Position numbers and translations under genes: made by a program. This document shows, one piece after another, positions 41,781-51,253 of a stretch of DNA of 64,000 nucleotides. The DNA is from DATJGR01 sp963735085 (GTDB lineage Bacteria; Pseudomonadota; Gammaproteobacteria; Pseudomonadales; Azotimanducaceae), in the NCBI GenBank assembly GCA_963735085.1, contig CAVTJP010000005.1:248001-312000 (forward strand), read 5' to 3'. The stretch's first letter is position 1, and each line of letters starts with the position of its first letter. The notes beneath the pieces were generated by a model, which saw only the letters and a program-made list of their open reading frames with translations, was not told where the DNA came from and searched no databases.

Positions 41781-41923
41781 GACTAGAGGCGGTTGGCCGT
41801 TCGTGTCTTCAGGAAATCGTCGTGCGTGTCATTCGAGTCGTCCGTAGGGGCGGGAATTCGCCACTTTACGTTTTAAGCATAGCGGCGACCGACCCACACG
41901 GCCACCCACAGTCATTGCACAGC

Positions 41924-42589
41924 TCAGCGCATGGCCGTCGCGCTGACGCTGCGGTTCGACATACCCCGCCGGTCCGTCCATCGGCGCAGGTAACGACGCA
42001 GCGATGGCGAGTTGCAGACGCGGTATCCCAGCAGCGCCGTGGCAATGCAGGCATACACGAATACTTCAAGGTAGCTGCTGCGCGTCAACCAGAAAAGGTG
42101 AATGAGCCCAAGTATCGCGATCGCGTACACCAGTCGGTGAAGCTTCTTCCAGCGCTGCTTGAGGCGATGCATCGCCCACCTATTCGACGTTGCAGCCAAT
42201 GGCACCATCGCGCAGAAGGCCGCGAAGCCGACCAGGATATAGGGCTTCTTTGTGATGTCGCGCAGCACATCGCTGAAGTTCAACTGCTGCATGAAGACAA
42301 GATAGCTCGCAAGGTGAAGCGCGACATAGAAGAAGGCGAATAATCCCAGCATACGTCGCAGCGTCGCCACTTGCGTCCAGCCGGAAATCTGCCGGATGGG
42401 CGTCACTGCCAGCGTGATGAGCAGGAATCGCAACCCCCACTGACCGTTGAAGTGCTCAACGGCTTTGCCCGGATCGGGGCCAAGGCCGTTCGGCTGACCA
42501 GTTGTGACAAGCCAGACCTGATGGCAGATATAGACAGCCGGCAGCAGACTCAATAGAAACGTTAGTGCCTTGGGAAGGTGTCTGGACAT
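41924..42589 (-). CDS. msrQ: MsrQ, haem-binding membrane subunit of methionine sulfoxide reductase
   Basis: A 221-residue inner-membrane haem b protein that passes electrons from the quinone pool to periplasmic MsrP. Six hydrophobic segments are visible, starting FLLSLLPAVYICHQVWLV, with the family motifs GQWGLRFLLITLAVTPIRQ, RRMLGLFAFFYVALHLASYL and KKLHRLVYAIAILGLIHLFW carrying haem-ligating His. The ATG at 42589 overlaps the msrP TAA by one base (TAATG), so the pair is coupled. Longer upstream reading lies inside msrP and is shadow. Confidence 0.93.
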   Translation of the reverse strand: MSRHLPKALTFLLSLLPAVYICHQVWLVTTGQPNGLGPDPGKAVEHFNGQWGLRFLLITLAVTPIRQISGWTQVATLRRMLGLFAFFYVALHLASYLVFMQQLNFSDVLRDITKKPYILVGFAAFCAMVPLAATSNRWAMHRLKQRWKKLHRLVYAIAILGLIHLFWLTRSSYLEVFVYACIATALLGYRVCNSPSLRRYLRRWTDRRGMSNRSVSATAMR

Positions 42590-43611
42590 TAGAAGTACTT
42601 CTTCAAGTCCATTCCGTTGTACAGATACGCCACCTGCTCGGCGTAACCGTTGAACATTTGCGTTGGAATACGATTGGGGTGCAGCAGGCTGTTCGGCAGC
42701 CGGCGTTCGGTCGCCTGGCTCCAGCGCGGGTGATCTACATGAGGATTGACGTTGGAATAGAAACCGTACTCTGTGGGGCCGGCCTTGTGCCACGTGGTTT
42801 CCGGCTGACTGCGAATGAATTCGATCTTGACGATGGATTTCGCACCCTTGAAGCCGTACTTCCACGGCACTACCAAGCGCAACGGCGCGCCGTTCTGTAC
42901 CGGCAGGTGCTTGCCATACAGGCCGACCACGACAAAAGCCAACTCGTTCATCGCCTCGTCCATACGAAGACCTTCTACGTAGGGGTAGTCGATGGCCTTG
43001 AACAACGAGCGTTGCTGAGGCATCTGCTTGGGGTCATAGATCGTCTTGAACCGCACGAATTTTGCATTCGATGTGGGCTTGAAGCGCTTGATCAGGTCGG
43101 CCAGCGGAAAACCGATCCACGGAATCACCATGGACCATGCCTCAACACACCGCAGCCGATAGATACGTTCCTGCAGCGGATGTGCCTTGAGGATATCTTC
43201 CAGTGTGAACTTGCCGGTGACTTCGGCTTCGCCGCCGACTTCCACACTCCAGGGCTCGGACACGAAGTTGGTCGAGTTCTCGGCGGGGTCGCCCTTATCC
43301 GTGCCGAACTCATAGAAGTTGTTGTAGTGAGTTTCCCACTCGTACGGAGTGATTTCCTCGTCGGAAGAGAAAGGCCCTGGCGTCGATGCGGCTATTTGTT
43401 GAGCGAGCCACGCCGGCGGCTGCTGCTTGCCGGGCGTGGCGCCACCGTGCACCAGCACTTTGCGGATGTCGGCGAGCGCCGGCATCGTTGGCAGCAACGT
43501 CGAAGCCGCCAGCATTCCCGCACCCTGAATGAACTTGCGTCGGTTCAGGTATGCGCGTTCGTCGGTAATCTCAGAAGATCGAACATCGGAAGGCTTCTTG
43601 ATCAGGACCAC
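42589..43611 (-). CDS. msrP: MsrP, molybdopterin periplasmic methionine sulfoxide reductase
   Basis: A 340-residue periplasmic protein-methionine-sulfoxide reductase with Mo-molybdopterin. The Tat signal is LNRRKFIQGAGMLAASTLLP (residues about 22-41). The Mo-ligating Cys is in YRLRCVEAWSMVIPWIG, and the family blocks ITPYEWETHYNNFYEFGTDK, VVPWKYGFKGAKSIVKIEF and GFYSNVNPHVDHPRWSQATE are intact. It repairs oxidised envelope proteins. Upstream of and overlapping msrQ; a typical MsrPQ operon. Length usual for the family. Confidence 0.95.
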   Translation of the reverse strand: MVLIKKPSDVRSSEITDERAYLNRRKFIQGAGMLAASTLLPTMPALADIRKVLVHGGATPGKQQPPAWLAQQIAASTPGPFSSDEEITPYEWETHYNNFYEFGTDKGDPAENSTNFVSEPWSVEVGGEAEVTGKFTLEDILKAHPLQERIYRLRCVEAWSMVIPWIGFPLADLIKRFKPTSNAKFVRFKTIYDPKQMPQQRSLFKAIDYPYVEGLRMDEAMNELAFVVVGLYGKHLPVQNGAPLRLVVPWKYGFKGAKSIVKIEFIRSQPETTWHKAGPTEYGFYSNVNPHVDHPRWSQATERRLPNSLLHPNRIPTQMFNGYAEQVAYLYNGMDLKKYF

Positions 43612-43710
43612 AGCGTATCACCCGCAGTTTCGTTACCTCTTGCCTGGTTACTTCGCTGCGCGCGCGGAATCGTTACACCTGAATCGGCTGCTTTGCGTCG
43701 AACGCCAGCG

Positions 43711-45120
43711 TCAGGGTCCGGCTGCCCGGCGCCGCTCCAGTTCGATGCTGATGCGCCCATGCTCCGTCTCGTCGAGCTTGAAGCGCATCATCATCAGCGA
43801 GCCGATTGCGTAGCAGACCAGCGGGAACAGTCCGTACAGCGACACCATCGCGACCTGGGTCGTCATCGATTGTTGTTGGTTGGGCATGAATCCGGATGCC
43901 TGTAACACGAAGCCGGTCAGCAGCAGCATCACGCCGGTCGCACTCTTGTAAACGAAGCTCCACGCCGAAAAGTACGAGCCTTCCTTGCGCTCGCCCGTCA
44001 GGTACTCGTCGTAGTCGATCACGTCGCCCTGAATCGACGGCCCGACGGTGCCGCCGCAACCGGCTGCGAGTCCGGCGAAGATCGCCGCGAACACAATCAC
44101 CCAGATCCGAGTCGCTTCCTCGCCAATGAACGGCAGCGAAAACATTACCCCGAACGAGACGCCGGTCAGCAGCATCGAAAACACCCACATGCGGATTTTG
44201 CCAAAACGGCGCGATAGCGGAATCCACATCGGTACCGAGGCGGTCGACGGAATCATGTACGCAAGGATGATCGCCGGAGCAAGTTCCAGGCGGCCGACGA
44301 CGTATTGCGCAACGTACAACGTCAGTGCGCCGATCGCCGCAGAGCCGACGTTCTCGATGAATGTGACGATGATCAACAGGCGCGCATGCGGATTGCGCCA
44401 CACGTCGGCGAACGCTTTGTACGGCAAGCCGATCGAGCGATTCTGAAATTCGGCGCGCTCACGCAATTTCCATACGGCAAACAGCACCATCGCCAGCATC
44501 AGTCCGGATGCCAGCCACGAGATCCATTCTGCGGCGGCACGCGTTGCCTCCGGGCCTTTTGCTTCCGCGTTGATGAATATCTGCATGCTCGCCAGCGCCA
44601 GGATCGAGCCCAATGTGAAGGCGGCGTGGCGCAAGCCGAACAAGCGGCTGCGTTCGTGGTAATTGGTAGTCAGTTCGGCGCCGAGCGACATGTGCGGCAC
44701 ATTGAACAACGTGATCGCCGAATAGAAGCCGATCACGCCGACGGCCATCCAGATCGTCAGCCCGAATGTTCCCATTTCCGTTGGCGGCGAAAACAACATT
44801 ACGAATGCGGCACACGTCGGGATCACGCTGGCAAGCATCCAGATGCGACGTCGGCCCATAGCATGCTTGGTTCGATCGCTGAGATAGCCAACGATGGGAT
44901 CGGCTATCGCGTCCCACACGCGCGATACGCTGAAGATGACCCCCATCACCGCCGGCGCAATCAGCAGCACGTCGGTGGAGAATTTCATCACGTACAGCGA
45001 CAGCAGCAGGAACATGTAACCCGCGCCGACACCGGGTGTGCCGTACGCGAACACCGTGCTCCACGCGATGTGGTCGGATCGCTCTGGAACGGTTTCGACG
45101 GATTTCCGAACGGCCGACAT
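43711..45120 (-). CDS. MFS/GPH-type sugar:cation symporter
   Basis: A 469-residue twelve-helix transporter of the glycoside-pentoside-hexuronide:cation symporter (GPH) group. The signatures DAIADPIVGYLSDRTKHAMG and the paired RRIWMLASVIP match the family's TM2-3 loop, and hydrophobic segments recur to the end. Likely import of a sugar or glycoside with H+ or Na+. Downstream of the SDR at 45153 with a 32-base gap, same strand, so possibly cotranscribed. Confidence 0.86.
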   Translation of the reverse strand: MSAVRKSVETVPERSDHIAWSTVFAYGTPGVGAGYMFLLLSLYVMKFSTDVLLIAPAVMGVIFSVSRVWDAIADPIVGYLSDRTKHAMGRRRIWMLASVIPTCAAFVMLFSPPTEMGTFGLTIWMAVGVIGFYSAITLFNVPHMSLGAELTTNYHERSRLFGLRHAAFTLGSILALASMQIFINAEAKGPEATRAAAEWISWLASGLMLAMVLFAVWKLRERAEFQNRSIGLPYKAFADVWRNPHARLLIIVTFIENVGSAAIGALTLYVAQYVVGRLELAPAIILAYMIPSTASVPMWIPLSRRFGKIRMWVFSMLLTGVSFGVMFSLPFIGEEATRIWVIVFAAIFAGLAAGCGGTVGPSIQGDVIDYDEYLTGERKEGSYFSAWSFVYKSATGVMLLLTGFVLQASGFMPNQQQSMTTQVAMVSLYGLFPLVCYAIGSLMMMRFKLDETEHGRISIELERRRAAGP

Positions 45121-45152
45121 CGTGTAGCCCTACTGCGCGATGAAAATGCAGA

Positions 45153-45932
45153 TCATGCGTTGCGGATCGTCAGGCCGCCGTCGACCGGCAACGCGACGCC
45201 CGTGATGAAGCTCGCGGCCGGCAGCACCAGCCCCAACGTGCCGTGCGCGACTTCTTCCGGATCTGCATAGCGCCGCAGCGCAACGCGACGCCGCGCAAAT
45301 TCCTGTTTCTTCTCTTCCGGAATGCCTTGCGTCATGCCGGTGCGAATCGGACCGGGACAGATGCAATTCACCGTGATGCCTTCGCCGCCGAGTTCAACAG
45401 CCAACGAGCGCGTCAGGCCGATCACGGCGTGTTTCGCCGCCGTGTACGGACTGCCAAAACGCGAGGCGCCAAGCCCTTCGGTGGAGGCAATGTTGACGAT
45501 GCGCGGCGCTTTGGATTTACGCAGATGCGGCAACGCGGCGCGAATAGTCCGCGTATGGGCAGTGATCAGCACATCGAGGGACTTCTGCCATGCGGCCTCG
45601 TAGTTGTCACTGTCGATTGCGACACCAATCGAAATACCGGCGTTGTTGACCAGAATATCGATGCCGCCGAAGTGAGTGGCGATCTCGGCGAATACCCGGT
45701 CGATCGCATTCCGATCGGCCAGATCGAGCGTCCAGCCGCGCGCGGTGTGCCCGGCCGCGTCGATTTCTGCAACGACCTTCTCGAGATCGGCGCCGTTGAG
45801 GTCGACCGCCGCGACCTTCGCGCCTTCGTCCGCGAACAGTTGTGCGGTCGCGCGCCCCATACCACTGGCGGCGCCGGTGATGATGGCGACCTCGCCTGCA
45901 ATGGAGCGACTGAGCTTCGATAGACGTGCCAT
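45153..45932 (-). CDS. SDR family oxidoreductase
   Basis: A 259-residue classical SDR. TGAASGMGRATAQLF is at residues 19-33, VNNAGISIGVAI near 94, and the active site ASTEGLGASRFGSPYTAAKH near 145-165. GGLTIRNA ends the protein in the family's usual VDGG form. Substrate unknown. It precedes the MFS transporter on the same strand and has about 200 bases of free sequence upstream, shared with the divergent lipoprotein gene, which should hold both promoters. Confidence 0.9.
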   Translation of the reverse strand: MARLSKLSRSIAGEVAIITGAASGMGRATAQLFADEGAKVAAVDLNGADLEKVVAEIDAAGHTARGWTLDLADRNAIDRVFAEIATHFGGIDILVNNAGISIGVAIDSDNYEAAWQKSLDVLITAHTRTIRAALPHLRKSKAPRIVNIASTEGLGASRFGSPYTAAKHAVIGLTRSLAVELGGEGITVNCICPGPIRTGMTQGIPEEKKQEFARRRVALRRYADPEEVAHGTLGLVLPAASFITGVALPVDGGLTIRNA

Positions 45933-46130
45933 GGAGCCTCCTGATGGACAGTTTCAGCCGGATTCTATCCGGAACCCGCGCAGCGAACCGCAAAAGATAT
46001 TCCGCCCGCGGCAGACTGGCATTTGCCCGCGGAGTATGCCGTGCCCCGGCATTGTGCTATTCGATCGCCAACCATTGCACTGAGGGGGGCATTCGCCGCA
46101 AGATAGCGCGCATTGAGGAGATTCGGAATT

Positions 46131-46883
46131 ATGCTGATCGCGCGCCTAGTCGTCTGCTGTGCCATGCTCGCCCTGGCTGCGTGTGCTACGGCCCCGAAGC
46201 ACCAGGCTGTGCTCGAAGGTACCGCCAACGTCGCCGAATTTGTCGATCTGCCTCCCGAGGCGATCTTCGAGGCGTTTCTCGAAGACGTTTCACGCGCCGA
46301 TGCGCCGGCAACCAGAATATCGAGCAGCCAGCTCAATCCTGCCGGACCGCCGCCGTTCAAATTCAAAATTGCGTACGATCGGCAACTTATCGATCCGCGC
46401 CACCGTTATGCTGTTAGGGCACGCGTGATGCTCGATGGCCGCGTGATGTTCACGTCCGATGCCGTTTACCCTGTGTTGACTGCCGGCACTTCCGCGAGAG
46501 TCGACCTGCTGCTACACCGCGCATCGACAACGATTGCCGCCACGCCGCTTGCGCCGCTGCCAGCCGTCTTCGAAGGCACCATGCCATGCGCAGACTGTCC
46601 GGGAATTCACTATCGACTGACGCTCAACGGTGATGGTAGCTACACGCTGCAGGCCCACTATCAAGAACGCACGCTGGAACTCGACGAGGCTGGCAAGTGG
46701 TTCTACGCGCCGAGCGAGCACACGCTTCGGCTGGCGGGCTCGGATGGCTCGACCGAACTGTTTCATGTTGCGAGCCCGGATCGACTGGAGAAGCTCGACG
46801 CAAACGGTAAACCCATCGAGTCAAAGCTGAACTACGCGCTCACTCGTATGGATCAGAGTCAACCGCACATCAAAGATGGCTGA
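46131..46883 (+). CDS. YbaY-NlpE type lipoprotein
   Basis: A 250-residue lipoprotein. The signal ends in the lipobox LAAC (MLALAACATAP). Residues about 30-130 match the YbaY/YscW pilotin-like domain (VDLPPEAIFEAFLEDVSRAD, then DPRHRYAVRARVMLDGRVMF). Residues about 145-240 match the NlpE N-terminal domain, including its CxxC in FEGTMPCADCPGIHYRLTL. NlpE family members report envelope stress, and the CxxC can sense redox state. The start is the ATG at 46131 with GAGGAG 10 bases upstream; an in-frame TTG lies just before. The domain pair recurs in other proteobacteria. Confidence 0.87.
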   Translation: MLIARLVVCCAMLALAACATAPKHQAVLEGTANVAEFVDLPPEAIFEAFLEDVSRADAPATRISSSQLNPAGPPPFKFKIAYDRQLIDPRHRYAVRARVMLDGRVMFTSDAVYPVLTAGTSARVDLLLHRASTTIAATPLAPLPAVFEGTMPCADCPGIHYRLTLNGDGSYTLQAHYQERTLELDEAGKWFYAPSEHTLRLAGSDGSTELFHVASPDRLEKLDANGKPIESKLNYALTRMDQSQPHIKDG

Positions 46884-46901
46884 TAGCCAACAGAGACGGC
46901 G

Positions 46902-47681
46902 CTATGACGACGATTTCCGGTTGAATCGCTCGCTGGCCGCTTTGGCATCCTGGCTGGCGGCGGTCAGCTGGCTCTGATCGGCGTCTGCAAAACTGGCCGT
47001 CCGATTCAACGCCGCGGCGGTTGCGTTCACCGCCTCTTTGACCATCTGCACGGCAATGGGCGGCATCTCGGCTGCGGTTCGCGCCAGTTCCATGGCTCTG
47101 TCTGCGGCCTGACCGTCCGCAGCCACCTCCTCAACCAACCCCCAGTCCAGTGCCGTTTTCGCATCCATCCGCTCGCAGAGGATGCAGATTCGCTTGGCCC
47201 TCGCCGGCCCAACGAGATTGATTAGCCGCGGCAACGCACCCCACTGCAGGTTGAGGCCGATTTTGACTTCAGGCACGTAGAGATAGCAGCTTTCGCCCAT
47301 CACGCGCCAGTCGCAGGCCAGCGGCAGCGCCACCCCCGCACCAACCGCCAGGCGTTCCATCGCGGCGATGGTGATCTGCGGCATCGACTCCCAGGCTTCG
47401 CACAGACGTACCCCGCGAAAGAAGCTCTGCCGTTTCTCCAGATCAGAGGTTTTGGGGTCGTTACGCCCGGCGAGGTCCTGCAGATCTGCACCTGCCGAAA
47501 AGTAATCCTTGCTGCCGGTCAGCACCACAGCGCGAGTTTCCAGATCGTCGTGGAACGAACGCGCCACTTCGGTGAGTTCGAGAATCAGCTGACTGTCAAA
47601 CGCGTTCAGGTTTTTGTGGCGATCGAATGTGACCAGGGCTATCGGGCCCATTCGATCTACGGTGACGTAGTTTTGTGGCAT
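46902..47681 (-). CDS. enoyl-CoA hydratase/isomerase family protein
   Basis: A 259-residue crotonase-fold protein. The oxyanion-hole strand is VVLTGSKDYFSAGADLQDLA and the second is IAAMERLAVGAGVALPLACD. The usual first catalytic Glu position is not evident (VALPLACDWRVM), so hydratase activity is uncertain. The end is Ala/Ser-rich. It lies 26 bases downstream of the flavin reductase gene on the same strand. Confidence 0.86.
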   Translation of the reverse strand: MPQNYVTVDRMGPIALVTFDRHKNLNAFDSQLILELTEVARSFHDDLETRAVVLTGSKDYFSAGADLQDLAGRNDPKTSDLEKRQSFFRGVRLCEAWESMPQITIAAMERLAVGAGVALPLACDWRVMGESCYLYVPEVKIGLNLQWGALPRLINLVGPARAKRICILCERMDAKTALDWGLVEEVAADGQAADRAMELARTAAEMPPIAVQMVKEAVNATAAALNRTASFADADQSQLTAASQDAKAASERFNRKSSS

Positions 47682-47707
47682 CGCTATTTCCTTTGTCGTT
47701 AAACGCT

Positions 47708-48283
47708 TCAGCGGCCTTTCTCGCGCATCGCCTTAAAGCCGAGCGTCCAGTACAGCAATTCGTCCAGTAGCGTCGCGGCGGATTTGTCGATCAACTCATT
47801 GGAATTGAAGCGGCCGCCGTCGCCGATCTGACTGGCAACCATCGGCACCATCACGCCCTCCATCATCGGCATCATCTTCAGTGTGGTCACCTGCAATTTG
47901 GCCGTCTGCACTGCGCGCAGGCCGCCGGAGACACCGCCGTAGCTGACGAAACCGCACGGCTTGTAGTTCCACTCCTTGTAAACGTAGTCGAGCGCATTGA
48001 CCAGCGACGGTGGGGGATTGTAGTTGTACTCCGGTGTCACGAAGACATAGGCATCCGCGGCAGCAACGCTCTCGCTCCAGGCCTTGGTATGCGCATGCTG
48101 ATACTGTTGCCGCGCCGGGTGTACGGGCTCGTCGTAGACCGGCAGCTTGAACTCGGCGAGATCGATCAACCGCGCGTCAAATTTGCCGTGCCGCGCACTA
48201 AACTGGTGGAACCACTCGGCAACCGACGGCCCGACGCGACCGGGGCGGGTTGAGCAGATCACGATATGTAGTCTGGGCGACAT
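47708..48283 (-). CDS. NADPH-dependent FMN reductase-like flavoprotein
   Basis: A 191-residue flavodoxin-fold reductase. The FMN-binding turn is in VICSTRPGRVGPSVAEWF, and VFVTPEYNYNPPPSLVNALD with the GFVSYGGVSGGLRAVQ segment are the family's phosphate and isoalloxazine loops. It reduces FMN or quinones with NADPH. The start is the ATG at 48283 after AGAGGAA. It precedes the enoyl-CoA hydratase gene on the same strand, and about 210 bases without a gene lie upstream. Confidence 0.9.
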   Translation of the reverse strand: MSPRLHIVICSTRPGRVGPSVAEWFHQFSARHGKFDARLIDLAEFKLPVYDEPVHPARQQYQHAHTKAWSESVAAADAYVFVTPEYNYNPPPSLVNALDYVYKEWNYKPCGFVSYGGVSGGLRAVQTAKLQVTTLKMMPMMEGVMVPMVASQIGDGGRFNSNELIDKSAATLLDELLYWTLGFKAMREKGR

Positions 48284-48494
48284 CGATGTTCCTCTCGGGG
48301 TCGGTTTGTGCACAGCGGACGGTACGAAGTGTCGGAGCAAAGCCGATCCGGCGTCAAACAGCGAGTGTCGATGTCAGGCGAAATCACCGAGCGTTGCGAA
48401 CCGCGGGCGTTCGCTGTCGCCCGCCAACAAGGCGTTCGTCTAAATTCTGCACACATCGATGCGGCGGCGCGCGGGCACGCCACGATCGAAGCGA

Positions 48495-49316
48495 TCATGA
48501 GGCTCGGTGCCCCAGCGCCGCATCGCCGAACAGTGCGTGCGAAAACACCTCGACGTCGGGCCCTCGGCGCAGATGATGCCCGCCGTCAACCGACAGATTT
48601 ACGCCGGTGATCCAACTCGCCTCCGGCCCGCATAGAAACCGTACGGCCGCGGCGATGTCTTCGACGGTGCCGGTGCGGCTGATCGGCATACACGCGAGAT
48701 AATCCGCGTGTACGGCGTCGGTGGCGAACAGGCCGGCAGCAATTTCGGTGTCGACCAGGCCGGGCAACACACTGTTGACGCGGATGTTCGCGATGCCGAG
48801 CTCATCGGCGGTGTTGCGTACCAGCATGTCGATGCCGGCCTTGCTGACACAGTAAGGCCCCATGAACCGGTGCGTGCGCACCCCGGCGATCGACGAAATC
48901 GCACACATTGCGCCGCCGCCCGCGCGCCCGATCGCAGCACCGGCGTGCTTGAACGTATGGAAGGTACCGGTCAGGTTCGTCTTGATGATTGCTTCCCACT
49001 GCGCGGCATCGGTCGCGACGATCGGCCCGAGGCCGCCGATGCCCGCATTAGCGACCGCTATCGTCAGCGGGCCGGCGCGCTCCGCTACTTCGACCGCGCG
49101 GATGACGTCGGGCTCGTTGCCGACATCGCCATCGACGCAGGCAACCTTCGCACCGAGCGCTTCGATTTCAGCGGCCGCGGCTTCGAGCTTCTCGCGCTTG
49201 CGGCCCATCAGCGTCACTGCCGCGCCATCCCTCGCGAATGCCTTCGCGCAGGCGAGACCGATGCCGCTGCCGCCGCCGGTGATCAGTGCGTTGTGCTTCG
49301 CAAGCGATGTGTTCAC
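48495..49316 (-). CDS. SDR family oxidoreductase
   Basis: A 273-residue classical SDR. TGGGSGIGLACAKAFARDG is at residues 13-31, VANAGIGGLGP near 90 replaces the NNAG motif with ANAG, and the active site is S...YCVSKAGIDML near 143-165. The C-terminus SVDGGHHLRRGPDVEVFSHA is longer than usual. It is divergent from the arylsulfatase gene across 239 bases that should hold both promoters. Confidence 0.88.
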   Translation of the reverse strand: MNTSLAKHNALITGGGSGIGLACAKAFARDGAAVTLMGRKREKLEAAAAEIEALGAKVACVDGDVGNEPDVIRAVEVAERAGPLTIAVANAGIGGLGPIVATDAAQWEAIIKTNLTGTFHTFKHAGAAIGRAGGGAMCAISSIAGVRTHRFMGPYCVSKAGIDMLVRNTADELGIANIRVNSVLPGLVDTEIAAGLFATDAVHADYLACMPISRTGTVEDIAAAVRFLCGPEASWITGVNLSVDGGHHLRRGPDVEVFSHALFGDAALGHRAS

Positions 49317-49555
49317 ACGGAATTTCTCTGTACCTGGAATTGAAATGTCACTCTAGTGTGGCATCCGGCGACATTGCAATGGCTGCTGTGAAGCGCCACC
49401 AAGGACACTAACGAACTCATCCGGCCGCGGCCATCCGGGCCGGTTGAGACGCGGACCAAAAAGTTTGGACACCATCTCTTCCAACTGGTTGAATGAAGAC
49501 GGGACGACTCATGCCTCAATTTGAGGTCACAACACCAAAAACCTGGGAAAACGTC

Positions 49556-51199
49556 ATGAAGGCACTGCTTGGAATCCTATCCGCAGTCTTATTGTCCGCG
49601 GCGTTGCCCGCCTTGGCAGCGAAACCCAACATCGTTTTGATCGTCGGCGACGACGTCGGTTACGGCGACCTCGGTGCCTACGGCGGTGGTGAAGGCCGCG
49701 GCATGCCAACACCAAATTTCGATCGGCTCGCCAACGAAGGCATGACGATGTTCGACTTCTACGCCCAGCCCAGTTGTACACCGGGTCGGGCTGCGATGCA
49801 GACCGGGCGCATCCCGAACCGCAGCGGCATGACAACGGTTTCGTTTCAGGGCCAGGGCGGCGGGCTTCCTGCCGCGGAGTGGACGCTGGCATCGGTTCTG
49901 AAGAAGGCCGGCTACAACACCTACTTCACCGGCAAATGGCACTTGGGTGAGTCGGACTACGCGCTGCCCAACGCTCAGGGCTACGACGAGATGAAGTACG
50001 TCGGCCTCTATCACCTGAATGCCTACACCTACGCGGATCCGACGTGGTTTCCGGAAATGAGCCCCGAACTACGGGCGATGTTCAAGAAAGTGACGAAGGG
50101 CATGCTGTCAGGCAAGGCCGGCGAAAAAGCGCACGAAGATTTTGCCGTCAACGGCCAGTACGTCGACACGCCGGATGAACACTCAAAGGACTACCCCAAT
50201 GGCGTGGTCGGGATCCCGTTTGTCGACGACTACATCAACAAAGCATCACTTGCATTTCTGGACGAGGCCGCGAAATCGGGCAAGCCGTTCTTCCTGAACA
50301 TCAACTACATGAAGATGCACCAGCCGAGCATGCCGGCGCCGGAGTTCAAGGGCAAATCCATGGCGAAGTCCCGATACGCGGACTCGATGGTCGAATTGGA
50401 CGCGCACGTCGGTTCGATCATGGACAAGATCCGCGCGCTCGGCCTCGACAAGAACACGCTGGTGATCTTCACCACCGACAACGGTGCCTGGCAGGACGTG
50501 TATCCGGACGCCGGTTACACACCGTTCCGCGGCACCAAGGGTACCGACACGGAAGGCGGCACCCGCGTCCCCGCAATTGCCTGGATGCCGGGCAAAATCA
50601 AGGCGAACTCGAAGAATTTCGATATCGTCGGCGGTCTCGATTTCATGGCCACGTTCGCGTCGCTGGCCGGCGAGAAGCTGCCGACCAACGATCGCGACGG
50701 CAAGCCGATCATCTTCGACAGCTACGATGTATCGCCGGTCCTGTTTGGCACGGGCAAGGACCCGCGCAATAGCTGGTTCTACTTCACCGAGAATGAACTG
50801 ACGCCCGGCGCGGTGCGCGTGGGCCAATTCAAGGCGGTGTTCAACCTGCGCGGCGACGATGGTCAGGCCACCGGCGGTCTCTCGGTCGACAGCAACCTGG
50901 GGTGGAAGGGCCCGGACAAGTACGTTGCAACCGTGCCGAACATCTACGACCTGTGGCAGGATCCGCAAGAGCGCTACAACATCTTCATGAACAACTACAC
51001 CGAGCACACGTGGACGCTGGTGATGTTCAATACCGCGATCAAGGAGAAGATGCAGACCTACATCAAATACCCGCCTCGCAAGCTGCAGAGCGAAACCTAC
51101 ACGGGGCCGATCACAATCTCGCAATACCAGCGCTTCCAATGGGTCCGCGACCAGCTCAACGAGAAAGGCTTCAATATAGGTCTGCCAACCGGGAACTGA
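49556..51199 (+). CDS. arylsulfatase, exported
   Basis: A 547-residue type I sulfatase. A signal peptide is visible (MKALLGILSAVLLSAALPAL). The metal-binding start IVLIVGDDVGYGDLGAYGGG is followed by the sulfatase signature CTPGRAAMQTGR, in which Cys is matured to formylglycine, then GKWHLG, FTTDNGAW and the usual C-terminal strands. The maturase (FGE or anSME) is not encoded in the window. It releases sulfate from aryl or carbohydrate sulfate esters in the periplasm. The start is the ATG at 49556; 63 bases of upstream in-frame sequence lack support. An ideal stem-loop follows the stop. Confidence 0.93.
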   Translation: MKALLGILSAVLLSAALPALAAKPNIVLIVGDDVGYGDLGAYGGGEGRGMPTPNFDRLANEGMTMFDFYAQPSCTPGRAAMQTGRIPNRSGMTTVSFQGQGGGLPAAEWTLASVLKKAGYNTYFTGKWHLGESDYALPNAQGYDEMKYVGLYHLNAYTYADPTWFPEMSPELRAMFKKVTKGMLSGKAGEKAHEDFAVNGQYVDTPDEHSKDYPNGVVGIPFVDDYINKASLAFLDEAAKSGKPFFLNINYMKMHQPSMPAPEFKGKSMAKSRYADSMVELDAHVGSIMDKIRALGLDKNTLVIFTTDNGAWQDVYPDAGYTPFRGTKGTDTEGGTRVPAIAWMPGKIKANSKNFDIVGGLDFMATFASLAGEKLPTNDRDGKPIIFDSYDVSPVLFGTGKDPRNSWFYFTENELTPGAVRVGQFKAVFNLRGDDGQATGGLSVDSNLGWKGPDKYVATVPNIYDLWQDPQERYNIFMNNYTEHTWTLVMFNTAIKEKMQTYIKYPPRKLQSETYTGPITISQYQRFQWVRDQLNEKGFNIGLPTGN

Positions 51200-51206
51200 G
51201 GATAGA

Positions 51207-51230
51207 GTCGCGCCGCTTCGGCGGCGCGAC
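51207..51230 (+). terminator. stem-loop terminator candidate after arylsulfatase
   Basis: GTCGCGCCGC (51207-51216), TTCG loop (51217-51220) and GCGGCGCGAC (51221-51230) form a perfect 10-bp GC-rich stem with an extra-stable UUCG tetraloop, 7 bases after the arylsulfatase stop. The following ATCGTTT supplies only a short T tract, so termination is likely but not certain. The next gene starts at 51254. Confidence 0.75.
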
Positions 51231-51253
51231 ATCGTTTAACAGAGGCGCCTGAC